Below are positions 26,383 to 35,500 of a stretch of DNA of 64,000 bases, piece after piece. Position numbers and translations under genes: made by a program. The stretch's first letter is position 1, and each line of letters begins with the position of its first letter. The notes under the pieces were generated by a model. That model worked only from the letters and a program-made list of their open reading frames with translations, was not told where the DNA came from and did no database searches. Location: positions 1 to 64,000 of the forward strand of contig JARLJO010000022.1 of assembly GCA_031291175.1 (NCBI GenBank), read 5' to 3'. This DNA comes from Gammaproteobacteria bacterium. Its GTDB lineage: Bacteria; Pseudomonadota; Gammaproteobacteria; DSM-16500.

Positions 26383-26874
26383 ATGCCAAAGATCATTCAC
26401 TGGCTCAAACAAGAGATCATTCATCTCATTCCAATAATTATTTATTTTGCAATTTGTTTTAATCTATTTCATTTTGCCCAAAGCCTTATATTGCCTCCCG
26501 ATAGTATTCGATTTACCAGTTATTGGGGCGCAACATTAGGCGCGATTCTGGCGGGTAAGGTCATTCTTATTGCCGACAGTCTTCCATTCATTAATGCTTT
26601 TCCAGAAAAGCCCATTGTGTATAACATCACGTGGAAGTTTGTGATTTACAGTTTTTTTGTATTTTTAGTGCAGGTCATTGATAATATCATTCGAAGCCTT
26701 TATTCTTTCAAAGATTGGTCAATTGCTTGTGCGCATCTCAAAGCCGATATCAGTCAATCCATGTTTTGGGGAATTCAAATATCCGTATTGATGTTTTTTC
26801 TGGGGTTTATTGTGTTTTCAGAGCTGACGCGCGTGATTGGTAAGTCGAAGATAGACAAAATATTTTTTGGTTAA
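26383..26874 (+). CDS. hypothetical four-helix membrane protein
   Basis: This 163-residue protein has four hydrophobic segments: IPIIIYFAICFNLFHFA (about 15-32), a central YWGATLGAILAGKVILIA (about 48-65), FVIYSFFVFLVQVI (about 86-100) and FWGIQISVLMFFLGFIVFS (about 128-147). A basic N-terminus and C-terminus suggest both ends are cytoplasmic. GGAG is well placed before the ATG. It resembles an uncharacterised membrane family seen in various Proteobacteria; I know no function. No neighbour suggests a pathway. Confidence 0.7.
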   Translation: MPKIIHWLKQEIIHLIPIIIYFAICFNLFHFAQSLILPPDSIRFTSYWGATLGAILAGKVILIADSLPFINAFPEKPIVYNITWKFVIYSFFVFLVQVIDNIIRSLYSFKDWSIACAHLKADISQSMFWGIQISVLMFFLGFIVFSELTRVIGKSKIDKIFFG

Positions 26875-26910
26875 AATAGCGGTGAGTTTTTATATCTGAC
26901 AGTAACCACC

Positions 26911-27112
26911 ATGACTAAATTTTTAAATGCCATATTGCCGATAATACAAGCGCCGATGCACACCTGAGCTAGTAGTAGCAGTATCTAATGCGGGAGGATT
27001 GGGTTCGTTGGGTGCAGGTTATATGCCGCCCGCTGAAATCACTCTTTATGTCAAGATTTACCCGTGACCCAATTCATTCAAGAATTAAATAATGAAGTTA
27101 TTTTGCTATTCC
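26911..27112 (+). pseudogene. nitronate monooxygenase relic
   Basis: The start reads [16 protein letters not shown], the N-terminus of nitronate monooxygenases (FMN enzymes oxidising nitronates). A small deletion shifts the frame, after which [20 protein letters not shown] and YMPPAEI continue the family sequence in the next frame. After that only a short piece resembling the C-terminal end ([14 protein letters not shown]) remains. About 280 codons between are missing. The gene is therefore a relic with a frameshift and a large internal deletion. Confidence 0.75.
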
Positions 27113-27132
27113 AACGCTCCCTGACAGTCGCT

Positions 27133-27343
27133 CATTATTATCTTCTTTATAAATGATAAGATGCGTAGGTTGGGCTGAGCGTTCTTCGCGAAGCCCAACA
27201 TCATTAAAGCCCACCGGTGCACACTAAAATAAAGGCTTCAAGAAATAGTTTCCCGCCTGCGCGAAAATGACAATTATTCAAATTTTGGTTTATTCAGTAA
27301 AGCTCTCCGCAGAGCATTATTAACTTCTTTATAAATGACAAGA
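27133..27343. repeat. 29-bp direct repeats around a small palindrome
   Basis: The 29-base segment 27133-27161 (CATTATTA then CTTCTTTATAAATGA and AAGA) recurs at 27315-27343 with two mismatches. Between them lies GTTGGGCT-N15-AGCCCAAC at about 27169-27199, a common style of intergenic palindrome. It fills the gap after the nitronate monooxygenase relic. Confidence 0.65.
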
Positions 27344-27402
27344 ACAATGTTATAAATCGAATCGAGTGGTTTCATGGAACTTTCTTAACAAAGGGAATTA
27401 AT

Positions 27403-28566
27403 ATGTTTAAATCAACACAGATTTTTTTAACTATTAGCTTATCCAGTCTAATATTGAGTTATCCAAACATCGGGGCAGCGGCGCACGCAACTAACGTACA
27501 AAAACCTTCTGACACGTCACCTACTGCGCAATTAGTAAAAGAATCCTTCAATAATAAAAACCCAACTTCTTTTTCTGTCGGATTGTTATATATCCAACCC
27601 TATAGTAGTAACTTAAAATACGCGACTTTTGTTTCAGGTGTACAGCCTTACTATCAAAGCTGGCATTATCAGGAAATCAAGCCCAGCTATCATCCCGCAT
27701 TTGAATTAGCATTTAACTTGGCTGTTCCAAACACACTTTATAGTGCAGGTGTGAATTGGGTTCATTTAAATTCAAATGACACCTCCTCTAAACGAGCTGC
27801 AACTAGTACTAATTTGATGACGGTCGAGTTTGTTGCGCCGCCTTATGAAATGAGCCCGCCAGTTTTTGGGATAAAAACAGTCAACAGTAAAGTCAATTTT
27901 GAATTTGACAATGTTTTGCTAAATGCAGGCAGATTGGTTGAATTTGATTCTCATGTGCGAGCTAAATTTTTTGGTGGTCTCAGCTTGTTAAAGCTCAACC
28001 AAAATGTCACCACAACTTTTAGCAACTACGCCGGTAGCCCACCAACCGCATACAGCTATGCGCTTCCACCAGATCCTTCATTTTCATTTAGAACTGAAAA
28101 TGTTTCAAAATATTTAGGTGTGGGCCCAGATCTCGGACTTTCCGTTCAATATAAAATGGATTCAGGTTTTGGATTCATGGGTGAATTTTTAGGAATGCTG
28201 ACCACCGGAACTATTCAGGCGCAGGATAATTTTACGTCTACATCCGCTCGTCTGACTACACTGGGAATTGGTACCAGTCATCAAAACATTACTACCCCAA
28301 ATGCAACACAAGTTGTATTGGGTCTCGATGGCAAGCTTGGCGTATTTTACAATTATCGCAACTTCACCATTGAGGCAGGCTATCGCATGGTTTCCTATCT
28401 GAATGCGATATCAACTATTAACCCAAGCACACTGGTTCAACCAGGAACGGTCTTCGTCACGCCTGAATTCTCGACAGGCACCATGGCTATTGTCTCGACC
28501 GATGCCAGAAATCGACCATTTAGTTTTAGCGGTCCTTTTGTCAACGTAAAACTAGCCATTGCTTAG
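27403..28566 (+). CDS. Legionella-type major outer-membrane protein
   Basis: This 387-residue protein has a signal peptide (SLSSLILSYPNIGAAAHA) and a barrel body resembling the Legionella OMP family (PF05150-type). Signs are SFSVGLLYIQPYSSNLKYA, a WHYQEIKPSYHPAFELAFNL strand pair, YLGVGPDLGLSVQYK and the C-terminal FSGPFVNVKLAIA. Members form porins in Legionella and relatives. Ribosome-binding site GGGA precedes the ATG. The next barrel gene begins 76 bases after its stop, so the three surface genes 27403-30703 may form one operon. Confidence 0.8.
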   Translation: MFKSTQIFLTISLSSLILSYPNIGAAAHATNVQKPSDTSPTAQLVKESFNNKNPTSFSVGLLYIQPYSSNLKYATFVSGVQPYYQSWHYQEIKPSYHPAFELAFNLAVPNTLYSAGVNWVHLNSNDTSSKRAATSTNLMTVEFVAPPYEMSPPVFGIKTVNSKVNFEFDNVLLNAGRLVEFDSHVRAKFFGGLSLLKLNQNVTTTFSNYAGSPPTAYSYALPPDPSFSFRTENVSKYLGVGPDLGLSVQYKMDSGFGFMGEFLGMLTTGTIQAQDNFTSTSARLTTLGIGTSHQNITTPNATQVVLGLDGKLGVFYNYRNFTIEAGYRMVSYLNAISTINPSTLVQPGTVFVTPEFSTGTMAIVSTDARNRPFSFSGPFVNVKLAIA

Positions 28567-28642
28567 TTTGATAAGCTTTCAGTTAATGATATGAAAACAA
28601 ATCGCGTGTAATACTGCATGCGATTTGAAGGAGAATATGGGC

Positions 28643-29395
28643 ATGTTCAGACCTGTTATTATTTTATCCGGTATCATACTCTCAAGTAGCGTATTAGCTG
28701 CTACTGTGAGCGATACAGTTCCTGCCAGTCAATATGTCATCGGCTTAAGTCCGGGCCTAAATTGGGTATCAGGCAATAAAACACAAACACTCAATTTAGA
28801 ACCTGACGTTCAAAAAACCTATACAGCGAATAACAATTCACCTTCTGTTGCAAGTGGCGAGCTTTTTATTGGTATGCAGAAACTATTGCCTGTACATCCA
28901 ATGCAACATAATCTCATCGGGCAAGTGGGAATTGTGGTTGCCGGGGTAGGGGATACAAAGTTGAAAGGTAATATCTGGGAAGATGCGGATCCCGCTTTTA
29001 ATAATTTTACCTACAACTACAAAGTCCAGCACACACACGTGGCAATCAAGGGCAGACTGATCGGCAATTGTGGTTGGATATTTGAGCCTTACGTCAGTGG
29101 CAGCATCGGTGTTGGATTTAATCGTGCTTATGATTTTACCGTGAATCCCATCGTTTCTTCTGCCGTTTCAGCGCCGTTATTTGGTTCTAACACCACCACT
29201 ACTTTTGTTTACACATTAGGTATTGGATTGCAGAAATCATTCAATACGCATCTGCAAGCGGCTTTAGGTTATGAGTTTGCGGATTGGGGAAAAACCCAAT
29301 TATCGCGTGCCACAGGCCAAACACTGAATCACGGGCTAACACAAAACCATCTGTATGCGAATCAAATACAGTTATCTCTGTATTATATTTTTTAA
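28643..29395 (+). CDS. outer-membrane beta-barrel protein, module copy 2
   Basis: This 250-residue barrel protein has signal peptide MFRPVIILSGIILSSSVLAA. I use the ATG at 28643 because AAGGAG (28628-28633) is 9 bases upstream; earlier in-frame starts are too close. It resembles the barrel at 962-1765 (G-x-T-x-x-KGNI segment, Y-x-Y strand, SIGVGFNRAY, late LGYEF strand) and ends in LSLYYIF, a terminal Phe typical of BAM-assembled barrels. The propeller gene follows after 9 bases, so the two are probably translated from one message. Function unknown. Confidence 0.75.
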   Translation: MFRPVIILSGIILSSSVLAATVSDTVPASQYVIGLSPGLNWVSGNKTQTLNLEPDVQKTYTANNNSPSVASGELFIGMQKLLPVHPMQHNLIGQVGIVVAGVGDTKLKGNIWEDADPAFNNFTYNYKVQHTHVAIKGRLIGNCGWIFEPYVSGSIGVGFNRAYDFTVNPIVSSAVSAPLFGSNTTTTFVYTLGIGLQKSFNTHLQAALGYEFADWGKTQLSRATGQTLNHGLTQNHLYANQIQLSLYYIF

Positions 29396-29404
29396 GGATG
29401 AGAC

Positions 29405-30703
29405 ATGAAACGACAAAAAAACAGCGTAGTCTTTATCACTGGCATGCTACTGCTCGGTTCATCCATAGCTTATGCAGCACAAGCGACGTTTAGCATTATC
29501 CCTGTTGCCGGTACTGTGACTTCTTTATTATTACCTAGCAACTTCACGGAAACGGTAAGTTATCAGGTGACCAATCAAACTAAGGTCACTCGCACTTTAA
29601 CCATGACACCAATGGCGGGCGTTACCCAAGTGACTGGCAATGGATCTTGTCCCAATCCATTTACCTTGTCATCCAAACAATCATGCACTTTAACGTTAGT
29701 GATTAATGGTAGCCAGGTGCCAGCCTCCGGGATCAGCGGCGGCCCTGTCATCTGCAAAATAAAAGGACCCAGCGATCCAAGTCCAGATCCTTTTCTCTGT
29801 TCTAGACCCGATGTTGGAAGCACGTTAGCAGTGTCTGTCACCTCTACTGGCCAACATGTTTATATCGCCAATCAATTGGGTAATAGTGTTTCGTTTTGCC
29901 AGGCTAATCCGGCAACGAGTGCACTCAGTCAATGTGCTATTACGGCGACAGGACTGGGTGGAGTCGAGGGGATTGGGTTTAATCCATCTGGCAATTTGTT
30001 CTATAGTGCCAATCCACTTACAAATTCCATCTCGGTTTGTCAGGTAAACAAACAAACGGGAGCATTAAGTGGATGCATTGACGCTGGAGGAGCCGGATTT
30101 AATTTGCCAAATGCCATCGCATTTAGTCCTGATGGCAGTATACTCTACACGGCAAATTTAGGTGGCGCGCAAAGCGTATCGGCTTGTTTAGTGAACGCGA
30201 CAACCGGCCTGCTAAGTTCATGTATTAATAACACCAGCCCTACTTTTGGGGCGCCATCGGATATGACAATCAATGCCGCCGGTACTTTAGCTTATGTTGT
30301 TAATCGTTCTAACAGCACGACATCTGTCTGCAATGTATTCGGGCAAGTTGTTACTTCATGCAATGATCTTTCCGGGAGTCTTTTCAATGAACCAGAAGGT
30401 GTTATTTTAAGTCCACTAGGCCTGCATGCCTATATCTCTAACGCCGGGGATAAAAAAGTGATTGCATGTGATGTTCGCCAGGATGGTACGGGCTTGTTAG
30501 ATAATTGTTCTGCTACGCGTGGACAGTTTGATGGCACTGGCAATGTGGGACTAAATAGCCTTGGCTCAGTGGCTTATGTGCCAAATGAACTTCTTAGCAC
30601 GGTATTTGTGTGTGATGTGAGTGGAGTGAGTGGTGCATTATCGGATTGTCGGCCATCTGGCGGTACCGGATTTTTTGGCCCAGCGGGTATAGTGCTAAAT
30701 TAA
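29405..30703 (+). CDS. secreted YVTN-type beta-propeller protein, module copy 2
   Basis: This 432-residue protein has a signal peptide (VFITGMLLLGSSIAYAA). An Ig-like domain with Cys pairs follows (NGSCPNPFTLSSKQSCTLTL, about residues 80-100). Then come propeller repeats of about 45-50 residues with YIANQLGNSVSFCQ, YSANPLTNSISVCQ and YTANLG-type strands. As in the copy at 1909-3204 there are two Cys per blade. Its ATG is 10 bases after the barrel stop codon. The pairing with a barrel, seen twice in this window, implies the two products work together at the cell surface. Confidence 0.75.
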   Translation: MKRQKNSVVFITGMLLLGSSIAYAAQATFSIIPVAGTVTSLLLPSNFTETVSYQVTNQTKVTRTLTMTPMAGVTQVTGNGSCPNPFTLSSKQSCTLTLVINGSQVPASGISGGPVICKIKGPSDPSPDPFLCSRPDVGSTLAVSVTSTGQHVYIANQLGNSVSFCQANPATSALSQCAITATGLGGVEGIGFNPSGNLFYSANPLTNSISVCQVNKQTGALSGCIDAGGAGFNLPNAIAFSPDGSILYTANLGGAQSVSACLVNATTGLLSSCINNTSPTFGAPSDMTINAAGTLAYVVNRSNSTTSVCNVFGQVVTSCNDLSGSLFNEPEGVILSPLGLHAYISNAGDKKVIACDVRQDGTGLLDNCSATRGQFDGTGNVGLNSLGSVAYVPNELLSTVFVCDVSGVSGALSDCRPSGGTGFFGPAGIVLN

Positions 30704-30716
30704 GATCTTAGGATCA

Positions 30717-30757
30717 AGCAACCTCAATCAACATGCGTTACTCGTTGTGAGGTTGCT
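30717..30757 (+). terminator. intrinsic terminator
   Basis: AGCAACCTCA (30717-30726) pairs perfectly with TGAGGTTGCT (30748-30757); inner bases can extend the stem (CAAC with GTTG). TTTATTG follows. It closes the surface-protein operon. Confidence 0.8.
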
Positions 30758-30886
30758 TTATTGTTTACTTGCATTTTATTAAATATTTTCTGTTCTTTCC
30801 TTTTTCGTTCATGGCTTGAGAATAATGCGTAATGAAATAGTTGGCCTAAACAGCAACTTAAAAATTACCAGAAAATAGGCATCCAT

Positions 30887-31645
30887 ATGAAAAATACCAC
30901 CGAAAACACACTAAGCAAGGTTCCCGAAATAACATTAATCTTCTGGATCATCAAAATTGCTGCTACCACACTGGGAGAGACCGGTGGTGATGTCGTGTCA
31001 ATGTCAATGAATCTCGGATATCTGATTGGAACAGCCATTTTTGCCGTGTTTTTCTTAATTGCTGTAGTTGCTCAAATTAAAATTGATGGCTTTCACCCAT
31101 TTCTCTACTGGGCAACCATTATTGCAACGACAACTGTTGGGACAACCTTGGCTGACTTTGCTGATCGTTCTCTGGGAATAGGCTATGCAGGCGGATCATT
31201 ATTATTGTTTTCCTTATTGATGCTCTCTTTGTTTGTCTGGTATCGCTCATTGGGTACGGTATCGGTTAATACAGTAAGCACACCTAAAGCCGAAATGTTT
31301 TATTGGGTGACCATTATGTTTTCTCAAACTCTGGGCACGGCGCTAGGTGATTGGACGGCGGATACTGCAGGTTTTGGCTATGTGGGCAGTGCGATAGTAT
31401 TCGGTGTGCTATTAGCGCTGATAGGCGCAGCGTATTATTGGACAGCTTTGTCCCGGACTATGTTATTTTGGGCGGCTTTTATTCTCACGCGTCCCTTGGG
31501 GGCGGTTGTGGGTGATTTTCTTGATAAGCCGACGACGGCCGGTGGCCTGGCATTGAGTCGATATTCTGCTTCGATAATTCTGTTAGTGTTTATTCTTATT
31601 TGTATTTTGACCTTCAAACAAAAGGCAGCAAAACAGAGCCATTGA
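30887..31645 (+). CDS. COG4705 / DUF347-repeat membrane protein
   Basis: This 252-residue integral membrane protein is built from four similar units of about 60 residues. Each has a conserved core such as FWIIKIAATTLGETGGD, WATIIATTTVGTTLADF, WVTIMFSQTLGTALGDW and WAAFILTRPLGAVVGDF, followed by a YxGG/YxGS turn and a hydrophobic helix. This is the DUF347 repeat of the COG4705 family, whose function I do not know for certain. The acidic residue in every unit (ET, AD, GDW, GDF) inside membrane helices hints at cation or proton movement. It appears monocistronic. Confidence 0.85.
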   Translation: MKNTTENTLSKVPEITLIFWIIKIAATTLGETGGDVVSMSMNLGYLIGTAIFAVFFLIAVVAQIKIDGFHPFLYWATIIATTTVGTTLADFADRSLGIGYAGGSLLLFSLLMLSLFVWYRSLGTVSVNTVSTPKAEMFYWVTIMFSQTLGTALGDWTADTAGFGYVGSAIVFGVLLALIGAAYYWTALSRTMLFWAAFILTRPLGAVVGDFLDKPTTAGGLALSRYSASIILLVFILICILTFKQKAAKQSH

Positions 31646-31667
31646 TTTTGCTATCCGCTTATTTCAT

Positions 31668-32291
31668 TTAAGAAAAAGCTCGTGGCGGGTACTCTGATTT
31701 TGTCTCTGTTGTCGTCTCATCCAGAGCGGGCAATACTTCTGTCACCAATAAAGCTGTGGGCTCAGCAGGCGCTATCTCTCTTACAGTTGAAGATGCAGCA
31801 GCCGAAAGGGATGCTAATTGTGCTGGTGCTTCATTGGAATAGGCGCTTACCCATTCCGTCATTTTTTCTTTATAGTATTTAGCAATCAAAGCAATTTGCA
31901 GGGCTTGCCAGTCTTTGTTATTGATATGGGATGGTTTGGTTCCAAGCCGCGGATCATAAGCTGTCTTGAAAAAACTGTGTTGTTGAGTATTACCATTAGC
32001 GAGGCTATTCAGAGAAATTAAAAGTGTTATAAGGGATTTGTAAGCTTGTATAGCTGCTTGTTTAGGATGAAAAAGAGTACCAAGTTGATTGCAATAAGAG
32101 GGTACCGATTGTTCTGCCGCCTCTTTTAATAGGATCAATCCTCTGCTTTTGTCTGCCTCAGTCGTTTGGCAGCTCATAAACTGGTTCATTTTAGGTTTAA
32201 TGTAGTCTTCGAAATACTCCGCTAACAAACTACGTTGCGTAGTAGAAAGTTCGTAACTTGATGGTGTGGATGGTGTGCTTGTGCTAAACAT
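31668..32291 (-). CDS. hypothetical helical protein
   Basis: This 207-residue soluble protein begins with a Ser/Thr/Pro-rich stretch (STSTPSTPSSYELSTTQ). A helical core follows (AEYFEDYIKPKMNQFM through ALIAKYYKEKMTEWV, about residues 20-150), then an Ala/Thr/Glu-rich tail. No domain is recognised and no signal peptide is present. The disordered ends around a helical core resemble other unknown proteins of this window and effector proteins in general. It converges on the DUF347 gene with only 22 bases between. Confidence 0.65.
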   Translation of the reverse strand: MFSTSTPSTPSSYELSTTQRSLLAEYFEDYIKPKMNQFMSCQTTEADKSRGLILLKEAAEQSVPSYCNQLGTLFHPKQAAIQAYKSLITLLISLNSLANGNTQQHSFFKTAYDPRLGTKPSHINNKDWQALQIALIAKYYKEKMTEWVSAYSNEAPAQLASLSAAASSTVREIAPAEPTALLVTEVLPALDETTTETKSEYPPRAFS

Positions 32292-32596
32292 TTAAATTTC
32301 TCGCTTCAATGAGTATCACTCTCTTAACCTTAAATAGTCTTTTTTTATTGAGCCTATAAAAGGCTGTGCGATATTTAATATCCTAAGAGAAGGATGGTAT
32401 CACAAAAAACTGATCAAAAACTAGTCGCATAAATGACCCCCAGCCTCTTGCTCACGAGTTGTTTTCAATGTTCTTTTATTTATCCATGCAGCATGATAAA
32501 ATGGACACACTTTGCCCAATTAAAACATAATGGGTTGATAAGTAACCCTTTTTTGGATTAAAAGTATCACACTCCTTAACGAGAGAGCAGCTTACC
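32292..32596. other. 305-bp divergent intergenic region
   Basis: This region separates two divergent unknown genes and must carry both promoters. It is AT-rich, and a weak purine-rich GAGAGAG precedes the ATG at 32597. I see no repeat or RNA gene in it. Confidence 0.45.
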
Positions 32597-35500
32597 ATGA
32601 ATAGTTCCGCTGAGATCAAGCAAAATCTGTGTAAAGAATATCAAAAAGTTCTCGAAAAATCGCAGCGCGATCAAGCAGATGAGACACCTTGCGGAAGTGT
32701 AGGCAGAGGATATGCTGCGGTATTACTCAGTCTGTTAAATTACGGATACAACGTAGCGACTCGTCGACCATTACCAACCACAGAGCCTGTTCTCGCTCGT
32801 AAAGAAACGGGGATCGTCTGTCCCTTAGAAAAAGAAGGTCGCTATTCAAGAAGCGAAATACAGCATCCCGGTTATGATGTTGTAAAAACACTTTTTAAGT
32901 CTATTAATAATAGCAAACTCAATGAAAGATCAAAATTAATCATCAAGGACCATTACGCCAGATACGAGAAAGGGGTCAAGGATAGAGGTGGTGCGTGGCT
33001 AGGACAAATGAAATCACCTGAAGAACTGCTTCAGGATGTTTTTGCAGAATTAGCTTTCAGTGAAGTGGTAACGGCATCTCTTGAACTACTAGAACCTAAG
33101 TCAGAAAAAAAATTAAATCAGGAACAAGGACAAGAAGAAAAGTCAGATTACCCAGACGAATTAGTGGCGAGTGAACCATCTTCCGCAGAAAAAAAAGAGG
33201 ATGAGAAAGAAAAGTTTAATTTAAATCCGCTCAGTTTTGACAATGTCATGCAATCTCGAATGCAGGCTCTTCAACGCATCACAGAAAATTTAGATAAAGA
33301 TAATAAGCTAAGCGCTATTCTACCTTTTGAAGCACCCCAAACAGATTATCCGTGCTTGATGTTTGATTTACGCAATTTTGCTGCAAAGCTGGGTTTAAAT
33401 CATCAGGAAGGCCAAAAAGCCGATAAAAATCTGGAAAATCTCGTCAAATTAATCATGTGTTATTTTTGTGGTCTGGTAAATTCACATAGCATAAGATTCT
33501 ACCAAGGCAATTTTATTTGGACACAGACTCAATCCAGTTTTGGTAATCTCCGTCCTTCGCTTGCGGATACGCCTCCCTCTTTTCGATTTTCTCTGGGACT
33601 GGTTCCAGACAATTTTTCCGCTGTTGTTAAAGCTGCTTATAAAGATCTTTGTGAGGTTTTAAACGATAGCAGTATACAAGGCATTCTTAAACAGCTGATC
33701 GCCAGTTTAAATTCAGCTTCGGCAGCAGCTGCCTCTCACTCTTCTCCAATAAAAAAAGATAAAGCGTTATTTTCTTTTCTGAGTAATGCCTGGGCAGATG
33801 AAGATGCACAACAGTATGCACTTTTTATTACAGAAACTTCAGACTCACCACAAGCCGCCTTCAGTGCCTATTTAAATCAAATTACTATACTTAGCAATCA
33901 ACCCCAGTCGAAACAGAAAAGAGTGAGAGCGGATGCGAACCATCAGCTCACCCTTAAAAAAATAATCAATGACGAACAAGAGGCCGCTGTCGCGCTTGCG
34001 CCAAATGAGCTCACCATGTTGCTAACTAACATGGTTTTGCTCGCTAAAAATAGAATGGCTGAAAATCAAAAACCTTATCCATTAAGAGATTTTGAAAACA
34101 GACTAGACGAACAAACCACAGCAATCATTCATGAAGCGGAGCGTGCGCTGGAATCAAAAGATTTTAGCGAGACAACAAGCTGCATAGAAACCCTATCGCG
34201 TTTACTGCTTTTAAAATACGAACTGATATTGACACATGAGCGTTTAAAACGACTTAAAAAACAGAATGGGCAAAATGACAGGCGATCTCTTGAAGCGTCG
34301 GGTTTCATGTCTTTGAGTTTATCAGCCTCTGCTAACTCAGGGATTTTTGGTTTAGCGCCGCTTTCAAATGCGAATTCTCTTACAGAAAGTCGGTTCGACA
34401 TGACTTTAAGCAAGGATACTTTCCCAGCGCGCAGTGGCATGAGTGCTTTCGTGAGCGTAATCAAAGCCATATTAAAAGTATGCAATAAAGAAGCTTCTTA
34501 TCAATTTAATGATCTTGTTTATTTTGAGCTGACCCCCGATATTTTTGGAGAAATCCAAGAACGAGCAGTTGCAGGCGATACGCCAATTGGTAGCCCTCTT
34601 GCTGGGCCTGTTTCTGTTGCTATTGCCGATCAAAGTTCTTTCCCAAGCAGACCTAACGGAGAAAGTACCAAGACACGATGGGCAGGTGATTGGGAAAAAA
34701 TAGACGATAAAGATCGTCCACAAATTTTAATCGTGGATGTCACCTCCTGTCCCAAGTCGGATGTCGCTAAATTAGTTACGGAATTTAACAAACAACCTGA
34801 TCGCGCACCTTTCTTTCTGATGACTTTTTCCAGTGATAATAAATTCAAACAAATGGGCGTTGATTTGGTGTCTATGGGTGAAATGAGACTCTTTAAGAAA
34901 GAGGGGCGAGCGAGTGATGAAAGTCTGAATCAGAAGAATCTTGCCATTTTTTCGAAATTACAGGAAATCTTGGCAAAGTCTCAGGAAAACAATTCGACAG
35001 CAAAAGCCTACCGGAAGTTGATCGCTGACATCGGCCAAAGAATGAGTTTAAAACCCGACTCTGCTGAAGAGCTTTACTATTCAATTATTTCTGAAGAAGA
35101 CATACTCCTTATGGCAGAGGCGATTACAGAGGAAGGTGGCGTTGATATTTTCAGAAATCCGGAAAGCTCAGCCAATCTGTCTTTAAGTCAATTTTTACTA
35201 GAAGATCCTAACGCTGCTTCTTTGATGATGGCACCTGGCAGCGTATTTCATTCATTAGCGAATTCTCCGTTACTTTTAGCAGCATCTGCCAATGCAGCAA
35301 GTTTTCAAGTCGGTCCCTCACCTGAGGAGCTACTCTTTTCGGCGCAAGAAAAACAATTGGCAGAGATGACAGCTGAAAATAAAAAATTGCGAGAGACAAT
35401 TAAGCAACAGCTAGCTTCTCTTTCTGAACATGAAGTTCAGAAAGAACGTTCTGATTTCACTTTGGAGCAAAAAAGCCAGGAAATCTTGAGCTTGGCAAAG

